A stretch of DNA of 64,000 nucleotides from DATGLE01 sp035294325 (GTDB lineage Bacteria; Chloroflexota; Ktedonobacteria; Ktedonobacterales; Ktedonobacteraceae). This document shows, in pieces, positions 32,989 through 41,885 of this stretch. The translations under genes were made by a program, and so were the position numbers. Position 1 is the first letter of the stretch, and every line of letters begins with the position of its first letter. The stretch lies in the NCBI GenBank assembly GCA_035294325.1, contig DATGLE010000168.1, positions 1 to 64,000 of the forward strand, written 5' to 3'. The notes beneath the pieces are model-generated. The model was not told where the DNA came from, made no database searches, and saw only the letters and a program-made list of their open reading frames with translations.

Positions 32989-35169
32989 ATGGGCAGGAGT
33001 AAGCAGGAAGAGAAAGTGACACAGGGCGCCGACGTGGGGTATGTACTCGCACAGCACATAGCCCGTTTGAAAGTTTGTCTCCAGAATGTCTCGGGCGATA
33101 GTTATGGGCCGGAGGAAGGTAGCGATGCCTGGCTGCTGCTCAACGCGCTCACCGACAAAGACGGACGCACCGACGCTGCAACCATCACGCGCTTTGAGCA
33201 GTCAGGACGCTGGCTCGCGGAGCAGGGGGGCAAGCTTGACGCGCGGCTCGATGGGTTGCAACGCTATGTCGCCGCGCTGGACGCGGAACTTAAAGTCATC
33301 CTGCGCGATCAACTCGACCTGCTCGTCCAGGTAACAGAGCGCCTTTACCAGTTGCAATCGGCGTGTGTACTCGCCCTGGCGCGCGGCTATCAGCAAAGCG
33401 CCGACAAGTTCACCTTCGAGCGCATCTCTCTCGCGCAGCAGCTTGAACACCGCCTCTTTGCCTTGCAGCGCATCAATGGCGTCAGTAACTCCGCTATCGA
33501 CCTGGATCAGACGTTAGAGATCACCGCCCAGGTCGTCGCCGAAGAACTGCGCGTCGATCTCTGCTCCATCTTTTTTTACGACGAATTGCAGCGCGTCCTG
33601 ACCCTGCGCGCTACCAACGGTCCCCGCCCGCTGGGTGGCATGCACTTCACCCTGCGCCTTGGCGAGGGATACAGCGGCTGGGTTGCCGACAAGGGGCGTC
33701 CGCTGCTGTGCCAGGATGCGCTGACCGATCAGAACTTCGCCACGGAGGCCCGCGCCTACCCGGGTGACTATCATGGGCTGCTGTCGCTGCCCATCATTTT
33801 CTTTGGCAATGGCGAGCGCCTCATCGGCGTTATCAGCATCCAATCCAGCGAGGCGCGCGACTTTACCCGCGATGAGATGAGCTTCGTAGAGGTCGTGGCC
33901 GGCATCATCGCGATCAACATTGAGAACGGCCGCCTCTATGAGCAGACCGATGAACAACTGCGGCGCAAAGTCCACGAGCTTGCCACCATTCACCGCGTCT
34001 CCTCCATTATCGCGTCCACGCTTAATCTGGACGAAGTGCTCCAGATCATCACGACGCAGGCTGTGCACCTCTCGGGGGCCGAGCGCTCCTGCATCTTTGA
34101 GCTTGATCCTGATAAGCAGCGGCTGCACGTTCTGGCGCATCACGGCCTTAACAGCAGCCTGGTGAGTCGCATGCAGATCGGCGTTGGTCAGTGCTGCGCC
34201 GGTCGTTCCGTCCAGACGGGCCGGCCAAGCATGGCCGTCGACTGCTTCCACGCCGACGAGCACTGTTTTATCCATAATGATCCCTTTATCTCCTCGGAGA
34301 TCCATTCGGTGCTCTGCGTCCCCTTGAAGGTCAAGCAGAAAATTCTCGGGTGTATCTGTATCTATAGCAGCCATCGCCACCTGCTTAGCCCGGAGCAGAT
34401 GCAGCTCGTGATTACCTTTGCCAACGAGGCCGCCATCGCTATCGAGAACGCGCGGCTCTACGAGGAGACCAGGCGCGGCCTCGAACTCAAGTCGGTACTT
34501 TTGCGCGAGCTAAACCATCGCGTGAAAAATAATCTCGCCACTGTCGCGGGCATTCTCTCTCTACAACGGCGGCGCACGAAGTCGCCGGAGGTACGGCATA
34601 TCCTGGCAGAAAGCGTTAATCGCGTTCAGGGGTTGGCGGCAACGCACGATCTGCTCGCCCATGAGGATGTGGGCGAGGCGCGTGTCGATGATATTGCCCG
34701 CAAAATCATCGGCGTCGCCAACGCGAACCTGAGTCCGCCGGAGAAACGCATTACCATTCAGGTTGAACCCTGTCCCATCGTTATCCCCTCGCGGGCCGTG
34801 ACTATCCTCGCCCTGGTCATCAACGAGATGGTCTCCAACGCGATCAAGCATGGCATGGATGGGCAGAGCGAGGGATCTGTCACGATTCGCGGGCGCGAAG
34901 ACAATGGAATGGTGGTGATCCAGGTCATCGACTCGGGTCATGGCCCATCATTCGAGCTTCCCCTGACAGAGAATGGCGAGAATAATCCCTTCGAGGGGCT
35001 GGGCCTCTCGCTTATCAAAAATCTTATCGGGGATCTGGATGGAAGTTTTTCTCTACGGCGTGAAGCCTTTCCCGCTGCTGGAAGGGATGGACAGGCAGCA
35101 GAAAATTCTGGCACCGAGCGCACCGTCGCGGAAGTGCGCTTCCCGCTTGTCAGGCGCAGCCGTACCTGA
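32989..35169 (+). CDS. GAF-domain histidine kinase, HWE/HisKA_2 type
   Basis: A 726-residue soluble sensor kinase. An N-terminal helical region (~1-160) is followed by two GAF domains (~175-315 and ~340-490). The dimerisation/phosphoacceptor box is LLRELNHRVKNNLATVAGIL (His near 510), and the HATPase has NEMVSNAIKHGM, DSGHGPSF and GLGLSLIKNLI. LNHRVKNNL is the HisKA_2 signature. The second GAF has several Cys/His (CCAGRS, DCFHADEHCF) that might bind a metal, heme or NO-sensitive cluster; this is inference. A lone receiver gene lies 260 bases downstream on the same strand. Confidence 0.9.
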   Translation: MGRSKQEEKVTQGADVGYVLAQHIARLKVCLQNVSGDSYGPEEGSDAWLLLNALTDKDGRTDAATITRFEQSGRWLAEQGGKLDARLDGLQRYVAALDAELKVILRDQLDLLVQVTERLYQLQSACVLALARGYQQSADKFTFERISLAQQLEHRLFALQRINGVSNSAIDLDQTLEITAQVVAEELRVDLCSIFFYDELQRVLTLRATNGPRPLGGMHFTLRLGEGYSGWVADKGRPLLCQDALTDQNFATEARAYPGDYHGLLSLPIIFFGNGERLIGVISIQSSEARDFTRDEMSFVEVVAGIIAINIENGRLYEQTDEQLRRKVHELATIHRVSSIIASTLNLDEVLQIITTQAVHLSGAERSCIFELDPDKQRLHVLAHHGLNSSLVSRMQIGVGQCCAGRSVQTGRPSMAVDCFHADEHCFIHNDPFISSEIHSVLCVPLKVKQKILGCICIYSSHRHLLSPEQMQLVITFANEAAIAIENARLYEETRRGLELKSVLLRELNHRVKNNLATVAGILSLQRRRTKSPEVRHILAESVNRVQGLAATHDLLAHEDVGEARVDDIARKIIGVANANLSPPEKRITIQVEPCPIVIPSRAVTILALVINEMVSNAIKHGMDGQSEGSVTIRGREDNGMVVIQVIDSGHGPSFELPLTENGENNPFEGLGLSLIKNLIGDLDGSFSLRREAFPAAGRDGQAAENSGTERTVAEVRFPLVRRSRT

Positions 35170-35197
35170 CAGCCAGCATTGGTTAATACTAACTATC

Positions 35198-35383
35198 AGA
35201 GTGTGTCTGATCCTCAGCATCCTCGCACTCTTTCTGACCGGGCGCTCGTGCGGCGAAGCCGCTCCAGGAATGTATGTTGCTATGTGGGAAAATGTGCGAC
35301 GCACATTTTCCCACATAGCAACATACAGAAGGCGAGCACCGCAAGCGCGAGTACAGGAAGCTGCCGAGAATCAGACACACACT
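35198..35383. repeat. complete TIR-bounded hairpin element (type copy)
   Basis: A 186-bp element. The ends are 18-bp inverted repeats, AGAGTGTGTCTGATCCTC and the complement of AGTGTGTGTCTGATTCTC (16/18). Inside are a diverged left mini-hairpin (GTGCGGCGAAGCCGCTC), a perfect central hairpin at 35271-35327 (27-bp arms, loop GAC) and the right mini-hairpin GCGAGCACCGCAAGCGCGAG. No target-site duplication is evident. It separates the histidine kinase from its likely partner receiver. Confidence 0.88.
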
Positions 35384-35409
35384 TAACAAAGCATGTAGTC
35401 CCGTATACT
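35383..35409 (+). promoter_or_regulatory. candidate promoter of the response regulator
   Basis: TTAACA (35383-35388) and TATACT (35404-35409) are separated by 15 bases, shorter than ideal. The -35 abuts the right end of the TIR element, which may therefore affect or supply part of this promoter. Confidence 0.5.
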
Positions 35410-35432
35410 GGTGGTTAGGAGAGGTGAAAGAG

Positions 35433-35915
35433 ATGTACGAAGTTTCTGAAAAGAGAAGAATTGTGGTGGCCGAGGACGATCTTGCCATTCAACAGGTGCT
35501 CTGCTTCTTCTTACGTCACAATGGGTTTGAAGTGCGAGGCGCCTCCAACGGACAGGAGGCCATCCGCATCATTCGCGAATTCAATCCGCATCTTGTCGTC
35601 CTTGATCTCGTCATGCGTCCTGTCTCCGGGTGGGACGTGCTTCAGTGGCTACGCGTCAACCGGTTGACGCCGCCAATAGCTGTGCTGGTTTTGAGCGCAC
35701 TTGTCCAGATGAGAGAGCAGGTGCTTGGCTTTGAGGAAGGGGCCGTCGAGTATATCACCAAGCCAGCCCAACCCAGCGTGGTCGTCGAACGTGTACGTAC
35801 TATTCTCTCGCTGAACATGGAGCAGCGCCTCATGCTGCAACATAACCGCCTGGATGAACGGCGCAGAGTGATGGAGCGCATGCAGGATATACAGCCCGAT
35901 GACTTTAGTTATTAA
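35433..35915 (+). CDS. single-domain response regulator
   Basis: A 160-residue CheY-like receiver with a short helical tail and no output domain. The acidic pocket is E14-D15-D16 (VAEDD), the phospho-acceptor Asp is D58 (VVLDLVMRP) and the conserved Lys is K110 (YITKPAQP). The tail (EQRLMLQHNRLDERRRVMER) may form a coiled coil. AGGAGAGG is 8 bases before the ATG at 35433; a GTG at 35424 overlaps the ribosome site. It is probably phosphorylated by the upstream GAF kinase. Confidence 0.88.
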   Translation: MYEVSEKRRIVVAEDDLAIQQVLCFFLRHNGFEVRGASNGQEAIRIIREFNPHLVVLDLVMRPVSGWDVLQWLRVNRLTPPIAVLVLSALVQMREQVLGFEEGAVEYITKPAQPSVVVERVRTILSLNMEQRLMLQHNRLDERRRVMERMQDIQPDDFSY

Positions 35916-35930
35916 GAACCTCCCCAGCAT

Positions 35931-37019
35931 TTACCTGCTGAGGGGACGACCACACTTTATGCAGAAACGATTGTTCACCGGGTTCTGCGTGCCACATGCC
36001 GCGCACTGATTCAACGGGTAGCCGCAGCGCGTACAAAAGCGCATTTGCGGCTTGTTAAAGTGCTGGCAGTGGAGGCAGGGGTATAACATCGACGGGCGAC
36101 TATCCGGCGGAGTCACGGCTCCAGGGAAGGATATGCCTCCCGGCTGTACTCCATAGTAATTCATAGGCATGGATCTAGATTGAGCCTGCTTGAGCGCTTC
36201 CGCCATCGCGCTTGCCCGCTGGAAACGCTGCTGCGGATTCTTCATCAGCGCCTTCAAAATGACGTATTCGACGGCGGGCGGGATCGCTGGATTGATGGAG
36301 GATGGGCGTGGGGGCAATTCATAGATATGGCTGTGTGCCAGGGCCGGGTAATTATCGCCCAGGAAAGGGGGACGCCCGGTCAGCGCCTCAAATAGCATGA
36401 CGCCCAGGGCATAAATATCGGCGCGCCCATCAACGGGACCGCCCTGGCACTGTTCGGGCGACATATATTCGGGCGTTCCCACGCCTGCGCCCGGGCGCGT
36501 CAGATTTCCATGCGTGGTGGCAAGAACTTTCGCAATGCCAAAATCGGAGAGGATCGGACGCCCCGAGCGATCCATGAGCACATTTACCGGCTTGACATCG
36601 CGGTGGATGATACCCTGTCCATGAGCATAGGTCAGAGCATCGGCAATGTGCGTAAAAATGGAGACCGCATCGGCAAGGTTCATAACCTTGCCCTCGCTGT
36701 GCAATTTATCGAGGCGCCCTTTGAGAGTCCCCCCGTCCACCAGTTGCATCACAATATAGAGGTGGCCCTGTTGTTCACTCGCGTCATGGACCGTGACAAT
36801 ATTAGGATGCGAGAGGCGAGCAACCAGCCTGGCCTCCAGGTTGAAACGCTCGACAAAACTGCGGTCAGCAGCATACCAGGGGGGAAGAACCTTAATCGCG
36901 ACCTCGCGATCAAGATTCTCCTGGTAAGCTCGATACACCCGCGCCATCCCTCCCTGACCGAGCGTGGAAAGGATGCGGTAGTTGCCGAGCGTTGTTCCGA
37001 TCAGATCGTCTTGCTGCAT
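35931..37019 (-). CDS. Ser/Thr protein kinase with C-terminal double zinc ribbon
   Basis: A 362-residue PknB-like kinase without a membrane helix. The G-loop GQGGMA is at 21-26, VAIKV with Lys43, HRDVKPVN at 138-145, DFG at 158-160 and GTPEYMSPEQ in the activation segment. The last 55 residues carry two CxxC pairs, CLHC/CTRC and CAAC/CIKC, forming zinc ribbons. It converges with the response regulator, 15 bases apart, and is followed upstream by an FHA protein and a second kinase, which suggests a phospho-signalling operon. Confidence 0.92.
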   Translation of the reverse strand: MQQDDLIGTTLGNYRILSTLGQGGMARVYRAYQENLDREVAIKVLPPWYAADRSFVERFNLEARLVARLSHPNIVTVHDASEQQGHLYIVMQLVDGGTLKGRLDKLHSEGKVMNLADAVSIFTHIADALTYAHGQGIIHRDVKPVNVLMDRSGRPILSDFGIAKVLATTHGNLTRPGAGVGTPEYMSPEQCQGGPVDGRADIYALGVMLFEALTGRPPFLGDNYPALAHSHIYELPPRPSSINPAIPPAVEYVILKALMKNPQQRFQRASAMAEALKQAQSRSMPMNYYGVQPGGISFPGAVTPPDSRPSMLYPCLHCQHFNKPQMRFCTRCGYPLNQCAACGTQNPVNNRFCIKCGRPLSR

Positions 37020-37042
37020 TATATCGTGACGCTATCTATCGG

Positions 37043-38236
37043 CTATCTTTTACCAAAGACGAGCACAGTCTGGCCGAGTTGAATGCGATCACCCTCTTGC
37101 AGGGGATAGGTCTGATACTTATTCACCAGTTGCCCGTTTACTTTGGTGCCGTTAGCGCTGCCCTCATCTTTGAGCGCGTAGTTGCCATTGCCCATGTTCA
37201 GGATAGAGGCATGCAGGCGAGAAACCGCCAGGTCCTCAAGAAAGATGTCGCTTTCGCGGCTGCGCCCGATGCTGAGCGAATCCTTGCGTACCTCGTAAAT
37301 GCGCCCCGGCTCTTTACCCTCTTCAACGCGCACCATGCCCATAGATCCCGGTGAGGGTGCGCCCGCTGCCTGCGGCCCCGCCGCTGGCCCCGGACGCAGC
37401 ATAGTCTTATCGCTATCGGCCGGCGCGTACATGGCGCCAGGCGCGCTCTGGGCAAAGCCGCCCGGCTGCTGCCAGGAAGGCATAGAAGCCCCACCGCCTC
37501 CGCCAGCCGGCGCTGCCGGAGCGCCCCAGGAATCGGCGGCGCTCTGACCGCCATAGGCCGTCTGACCGCCCCAGGCTGGAGCGGAATTGCCGCCATAACC
37601 GGTGGGCGACTGCTGCGCAGGCGGAACTGCCGGGCTGGCCCCCGGCTGGCCCCACTGTGCACCGGCCGGCTGCGCCCAGGGATCCTGCTGGGCGGCAGCA
37701 GGGGCGGCATCCCACGAGGGCTGAGCGCTCTGGCCCCCCCAGGGGTTCGCCTGCTGTGGCTGAGCGGCGCCGGGCGCACCCCAGGCAGGCTGCTGGGCGG
37801 GACCGGCCCCGGCGGGCGCACCCCAGCCACCCGGCTGCGGCTGCGCCTGCTGGCCCCAGCCTCCTGCCGGCTGCGGCGATTGCTGACCCCAGCCGCCAGG
37901 CTGCGGCTGCGGCTGATTAGGCGCGCCCCAGCCACCGGCCTGTTGCTGCGCCTGCTGGCCCCAGCCACCGGCCGGCGGCTGGCTCCAACCGCCCGGCTGC
38001 TGGCCCGGCGCCTGCTGGCCCCAGCCACCCGGCTGCTGATTCCAGGCTCCCTGCTGCGCCTGCTGGCGCTGCCAGTCGCTCGCTCCGGCTCCAGGCGCCT
38101 GATTTCCTTTCTTTCCAGAACTGCGGATGAGCAAGAAACCGCCAACCGCGAAAACTACCGCCAGGATGAGAACAGCAACGACGATCCATGTCGTGCCAAT
38201 AGGTAGAGCAGCGATAACTATAGAATCAATAATCAT
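37043..38236 (-). CDS. membrane-anchored FHA protein with Gln/Gly/Trp/Pro repeats
   Basis: A 397-residue protein. One N-terminal TM (TWIVVAVLILAVVFAVGGFL) leads to a low-complexity region of about 230 residues with repeated PGGWGQQ and QPGGWG units. The C-terminal FHA domain (~305-397) has SIGRSRESDIFLEDLAVSRL, SRLHAS and GSANGTKVNG, the phosphothreonine-binding signature. It lies 23 bases from the upstream side of the zinc-ribbon kinase and is probably co-expressed. Expected role: a docking protein for kinase-phosphorylated partners. The repeat tract is visible as a CAGCC/GCTGG-rich minisatellite at about 37650-38060. Confidence 0.88.
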   Translation of the reverse strand: MIIDSIVIAALPIGTTWIVVAVLILAVVFAVGGFLLIRSSGKKGNQAPGAGASDWQRQQAQQGAWNQQPGGWGQQAPGQQPGGWSQPPAGGWGQQAQQQAGGWGAPNQPQPQPGGWGQQSPQPAGGWGQQAQPQPGGWGAPAGAGPAQQPAWGAPGAAQPQQANPWGGQSAQPSWDAAPAAAQQDPWAQPAGAQWGQPGASPAVPPAQQSPTGYGGNSAPAWGGQTAYGGQSAADSWGAPAAPAGGGGGASMPSWQQPGGFAQSAPGAMYAPADSDKTMLRPGPAAGPQAAGAPSPGSMGMVRVEEGKEPGRIYEVRKDSLSIGRSRESDIFLEDLAVSRLHASILNMGNGNYALKDEGSANGTKVNGQLVNKYQTYPLQEGDRIQLGQTVLVFGKR

Positions 38237-38394
38237 AACAGTTCACCCCTCTGATCGTAGGGGCGGCATATCATCTCCTCTGCACCGCATGTCTACCTGA
38301 TACTGCGGGGACGAGCTTGCTGCCACCCGATCCTGATCGGGCACCTTCCAACGGCACCCCTACAATTGCGACTCAGTGCGTAGCAACACCACAG

Positions 38395-39630
38395 CTATCG
38401 TAATTCAAAACGCACCTCAACACTACCAAAGCGTAATACATCACCGTCCTTGAGCGTGCGCTCTTCGTGTGGCGCCAGAATCACTCCATTCAAGCGAGTC
38501 TTATTCAGAGCTTTGAGATCTTCGACGGTATAGGTCCCCTGCTGGTTACGCAGATAGGCGTGCCGTCGCCCAACCGTCTTATCCGCCAGATTAATCTCCG
38601 GGAATATGCCCAGGGTCGGGTCCTGCCTGCCCACAACCATCAGATCCTTGTTCAGGGGGAAAACCTCCCCACTGGAGATAACCACGATGTGGGCCTCTTT
38701 TGGCGGAGCCGACCTCGCTTTCAATGCAGCGGCATTGCCTGATTTCTGTTCATTATTTCCAGGATGCGCCATCCCCTCGGCCCCCGGCTGAGCCTGGATG
38801 CGTTCCTGCAACTGGTCAAGCGCTACGATGAACTCATGTGGTGTGGCGTAACGATCCGCCGGCAATTTGGCGAGCGCCTTCTGCATGAAGAGATCCATCT
38901 CGACGGGCAGATCAGGGCGCAGCCGGCAGAGCGATGGAATCTTGTCGTTCATATGTTTGATCACGATGTCAACGGCAGTCTCCCCTTCATAGGGAGGACG
39001 ACCGGCTAACATCTCGAAGAGAACCGTGGCTACCGAATAGAGATCAGAACGGGTGTCCGCCGAACGCCCACTCTCGGCCTGCTCCGGCGAGATGTAGTAG
39101 GCTGTGCCCATGAAGACATTCGACTGCGTTAGCGTGACGGTTTCTCGGCTTCGCGCCAACCCGAAGTCGGTGATTTTTACCATATCACTCGTGTTGATAA
39201 GGATATTTTGCGGCTTGATATCGCGATGCACCACACCCTGCCTGGCAGCAGTCTCCAGACCCTCTGTCATCTGACGCGCGTAGTTAATGGCGCGCAGCGG
39301 CTCCATCGGGCCATTGCTACTCATGTAATAGCGCAGGCTCTGCCCATCAATATAATCCATCACGATATAATGCATGTTATTCTCATACCCATAATCGACG
39401 ATCCGTACAATATGCGGATCATTCAGATTGAGCAGGATATGCGCCTCCCGCTGAAAACGAGCCTGAAGTTCACCATCATTGGAGAATTCAAGATGCATGA
39501 CCTTCACCGCGTAGATGCGGTTGTTTTCGAGGTCACGCGCGACGTAGACCGTGGCAAAATTGCCGCGCCCTCGCTCATCAATGAGCTTATAGCGACCTTT
39601 GAGCACTCGGCCAAGCATATCGCCGTTCAT
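38395..39630 (-). CDS. Ser/Thr protein kinase with C-terminal FHA domain
   Basis: A 411-residue PknB-type kinase. The G-loop GRGNFATV is at 21-28, AVKV with Lys43, HRDIKPQN, DFGLARS and GTAYYISPEQ. After a ~30-residue linker, an FHA domain (~310-405) follows with LMVVGRQDPTLGIFPEINL and GRRHAYLRN. A kinase and FHA in one chain implies self-docking or recruitment of phosphorylated substrates. The ATG at 39630 is 9 bases after GAGGAG; the longer frame has no ribosome site. The FHA protein gene is 158 bases downstream. Confidence 0.92.
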   Translation of the reverse strand: MNGDMLGRVLKGRYKLIDERGRGNFATVYVARDLENNRIYAVKVMHLEFSNDGELQARFQREAHILLNLNDPHIVRIVDYGYENNMHYIVMDYIDGQSLRYYMSSNGPMEPLRAINYARQMTEGLETAARQGVVHRDIKPQNILINTSDMVKITDFGLARSRETVTLTQSNVFMGTAYYISPEQAESGRSADTRSDLYSVATVLFEMLAGRPPYEGETAVDIVIKHMNDKIPSLCRLRPDLPVEMDLFMQKALAKLPADRYATPHEFIVALDQLQERIQAQPGAEGMAHPGNNEQKSGNAAALKARSAPPKEAHIVVISSGEVFPLNKDLMVVGRQDPTLGIFPEINLADKTVGRRHAYLRNQQGTYTVEDLKALNKTRLNGVILAPHEERTLKDGDVLRFGSVEVRFELR

Positions 39631-39749
39631 TAACGTGAACTCCTCGCAAATAAGGCTACTAAGGCTACTATCAGCGGCTACATTATACACCATCCATTCG
39701 GTTGTGTCATGATAGCATAATGCGTAGCGTGTTGCCCCTTGTTCCAGGG

Positions 39750-39904
39750 GGTCTTATTCTCAGCGTTCGCGCGGCGAAGCCGCGCCAGGGATGTATGGTG
39801 TAGTGTGGAAAAATGCGCTTCGCGCATTTTTCCACACTACACCATACATCCAGTGAGCGCCGCAGGCGCGAACCAGTGCTGGTGTCGGAAATCAGGTACT
39901 CTCT
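39750..39904. repeat. variable-core hairpin repeat, copy 7
   Basis: The left flank GCGCGGCGAAGCCGCGC, a perfect hairpin at 39789-39851 (30-bp arms, loop TTC), the right mini-hairpin GTGAGCGCCGCAGGCGCGAAC and an end GGAAATCAGGTACTCTCT. Confidence 0.88.
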
Positions 39905-39937
39905 GGCCGCACGGCCATGCCGTGGTGCCGCACCCCC

Positions 39938-39991
39938 GTCGAGCGCCGCAGGCGCGAACAGGCACTGGTGTCAGAAAATCGGACACACTCT
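39938..39991. repeat. orphan right end of the TIR element
   Basis: CGAGCGCCGCAGGCGCGAAC followed by CACTGGTGTCAGAAAATCGG and ACACACTCT duplicates the right end of the preceding copy about 87 bases further on. No second hairpin is present. Confidence 0.75.
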
Positions 39992-40094
39992 AAGAACGGA
40001 GCAAATGCTAAAAAGCTCACGCTATGGGTAGGGTGTCCTAGCAGGACGAGGGTGAGGGAATTACCAGAAAGCCCCGTTTGCGGCAGGTATACTA

Positions 40095-40123
40095 TTGGAA
40101 GTAGAGACGGACTATGTTATACT
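40095..40123 (+). promoter_or_regulatory. promoter of the GNAT/FemX genes
   Basis: TTGGAA (40095-40100), a 17-base spacer and TATACT (40118-40123), with TGT giving an extended -10. Confidence 0.7.
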
Positions 40124-40157
40124 GGCCCACGAACACTCAGGAGGGGCGAAACATCCT

Positions 40158-40712
40158 ATGCAAGAGAATATGCAGAATCCGTTCCTGGTCGGCGAGCGCC
40201 TCTATTTACGGCCATTGGAGCCGGCGCAGGATAACCACCTCTACTCAACATGGCTCAACGACGAGGAGATCCGGCGCTGGTTCTCCATCTACCCCACCAG
40301 CGACGCGCGCGGCAAAGAACGGCTGGAGAACCTGTACAAAGATTTCCGCCACATCATTTTCGGCGTCGCGCTCAAAAGCGATAATCGTCTGATCGGCCTG
40401 GTCGGCCTTAAAGATATTAACTACATCAATCAGAGCGCGGAGTTCTACGTTATTATCGGAGACCGCTCGCTCCAGGGCAAGGGCTACGGCACCGAGGCGA
40501 CAAAACTGATGGTGCGCTACGGTTTCATGGAATTGAACCTGAATCGCATTCAGACGCAGGATATGGAGGAAAATATCGGCGGCTGGCGGGCTGACGAGAA
40601 GGCCGGTTTCAAGTACGAGGGGACGCTGCGCGAGGTCATTCCGCGCTTTGGCAAGTATCACGACGTGCGCGTGTACAGCATCCTCAAAAAAGAGTTCCTG
40701 GAGAACATGTAG
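40158..40712 (+). CDS. GNAT family N-acetyltransferase (RimJ-like)
   Basis: A 184-residue acetyl-CoA-dependent transferase. It begins with a RimJ/RimL-like LVGERLYLRPLEPAQDNHLY; the acetyl-CoA loop is GDRSLQGKGYGTEATKLMV and the C-terminal part has NLNRIQTQDMEENIGGWRAD and KAGFKYEGTLRE. AGGAGGGG lies about 11 bases before the ATG at 40158. It is 5 bases before the FemX-like gene and probably co-transcribed. The acceptor could be a peptide, an amine or a cell-wall precursor; the neighbour makes the last plausible. Confidence 0.88.
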   Translation: MQENMQNPFLVGERLYLRPLEPAQDNHLYSTWLNDEEIRRWFSIYPTSDARGKERLENLYKDFRHIIFGVALKSDNRLIGLVGLKDINYINQSAEFYVIIGDRSLQGKGYGTEATKLMVRYGFMELNLNRIQTQDMEENIGGWRADEKAGFKYEGTLREVIPRFGKYHDVRVYSILKKEFLENM

Positions 40713-40717
40713 TTTTT

Positions 40718-41836
40718 ATGACCGTTACCGTAGAGGAAATTACTGACCGCCAGCAATGGAATGCGTTTCTGATCGGGCAGCCGCGCGGTCACTTGCTGCA
40801 ATCGTATGAATGGGGCGAACTCAATAAGTACCTCGGCGGCCATATTTATCGCCTGGGAGCGCTGCAAGATGGCCGCCTGACCGGGACCATGCTGCTCACC
40901 GTCGCTCCAGTGCCCCTGCCGATAGCGCTGCCGGGATTGCATCTGAACTGGCTGTACAGTGTGCGTGGTCCGACGGTTGAGCAGCCGGATTCACCGGCGC
41001 TCGCCGCACTGATCTCGCATGCGCATACGCTGGCTCCGCGCGAGCGAGCGGTGGTGCTGCGCGTCGAGCCGAATATCGCCGACGATGATCCCTGTATGGA
41101 TGCCTGGCTCGCGGCCTACCAGCGCATGGGATTCCGCACCAATCCCATCTCGGTCCATGGCCGGAGAAGCTGGGTGCTCGATATCCGCCCTGACGCGGAA
41201 ACTCTGCTCGCCAATTTCAAGATGACCTGGCGCCAGAATGTGCGCTCTGCGGAACGCAAGGGCGTGGTGATCCGCGAGGCCAGCAGCGACGCCGATTTCG
41301 ATGCTTACTACGACCTGCTTACCATCACCAGCGAGCGCGATGCCTTCTTCATCCATAGCAAGGACTACCACAAAGAGATCCTGCGCCAGTTCGCCAGCAA
41401 AGGCAATGCGGTACTCTACCTGGCAGAGCACGAAGGCGAGGCCATTGCCGCCAAAATGGTGATCCGTTTCGGCGATTGGTGCTGGGATATGTTCGGCGCC
41501 TCCTCTAACCACAAACGCAACTTGAAACCGACGTACCTGCTACAATACCGCTGTATCCTGTGGGCCAAAGAGCACGGTTGCAGCTACTTCGATTTTCGCA
41601 CGATTCCCGAAATACTGGAGCCGGGCGAGGAGATGTGGGGCGTCTATGAATATAAGAAAGGGTTCGGCGGCTTCTCGCGCATGAATATGCCTACCCAGGA
41701 TTATGTCTACAAGCCGCTGATCTACCAGAGCTGGCGCAAGCTGGTCGAGATACGCCGCGCGCAGCGTCGTAAAGAGCGCCAGAAGGTCGAACTGGAGCGG
41801 GCCGCGCGCGGCAAAGCGGAGCAACCGCAGAGATAA
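40718..41836 (+). CDS. FemX-like lipid II amino-acid transferase (copy A)
   Basis: A 372-residue protein of the FemABX family, which has two GNAT-like domains and adds amino acids from aminoacyl-tRNA to peptidoglycan stem peptides. Features: LLQSYEWGELNKYLGG near the N-terminus, SWVLDIRPDAETLLANFKMT, RQNVRSAERKGV, YDLLTITSERDAFFIHSKDY, and FDFRTIPEILEPGEEMWGVY then YKKGFGG near the C-terminus. It is weakly basic at the end. It is coupled to the GNAT gene. It suggests cross-bridged peptidoglycan in this organism, which is inference. Confidence 0.9.
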   Translation: MTVTVEEITDRQQWNAFLIGQPRGHLLQSYEWGELNKYLGGHIYRLGALQDGRLTGTMLLTVAPVPLPIALPGLHLNWLYSVRGPTVEQPDSPALAALISHAHTLAPRERAVVLRVEPNIADDDPCMDAWLAAYQRMGFRTNPISVHGRRSWVLDIRPDAETLLANFKMTWRQNVRSAERKGVVIREASSDADFDAYYDLLTITSERDAFFIHSKDYHKEILRQFASKGNAVLYLAEHEGEAIAAKMVIRFGDWCWDMFGASSNHKRNLKPTYLLQYRCILWAKEHGCSYFDFRTIPEILEPGEEMWGVYEYKKGFGGFSRMNMPTQDYVYKPLIYQSWRKLVEIRRAQRRKERQKVELERAARGKAEQPQR

Positions 41837-41885
41837 CCTGCCTGCTCCGCCAGCGCGGCTGCTCTCAATCGCTCTATCTCTCCTT

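Noticed and set aside
35198..35383. Insertion sequence with a transposase gene
   Set aside because: The element is 186 bp with no coding capacity, and no transposase occurs in the window; at most a non-autonomous element.
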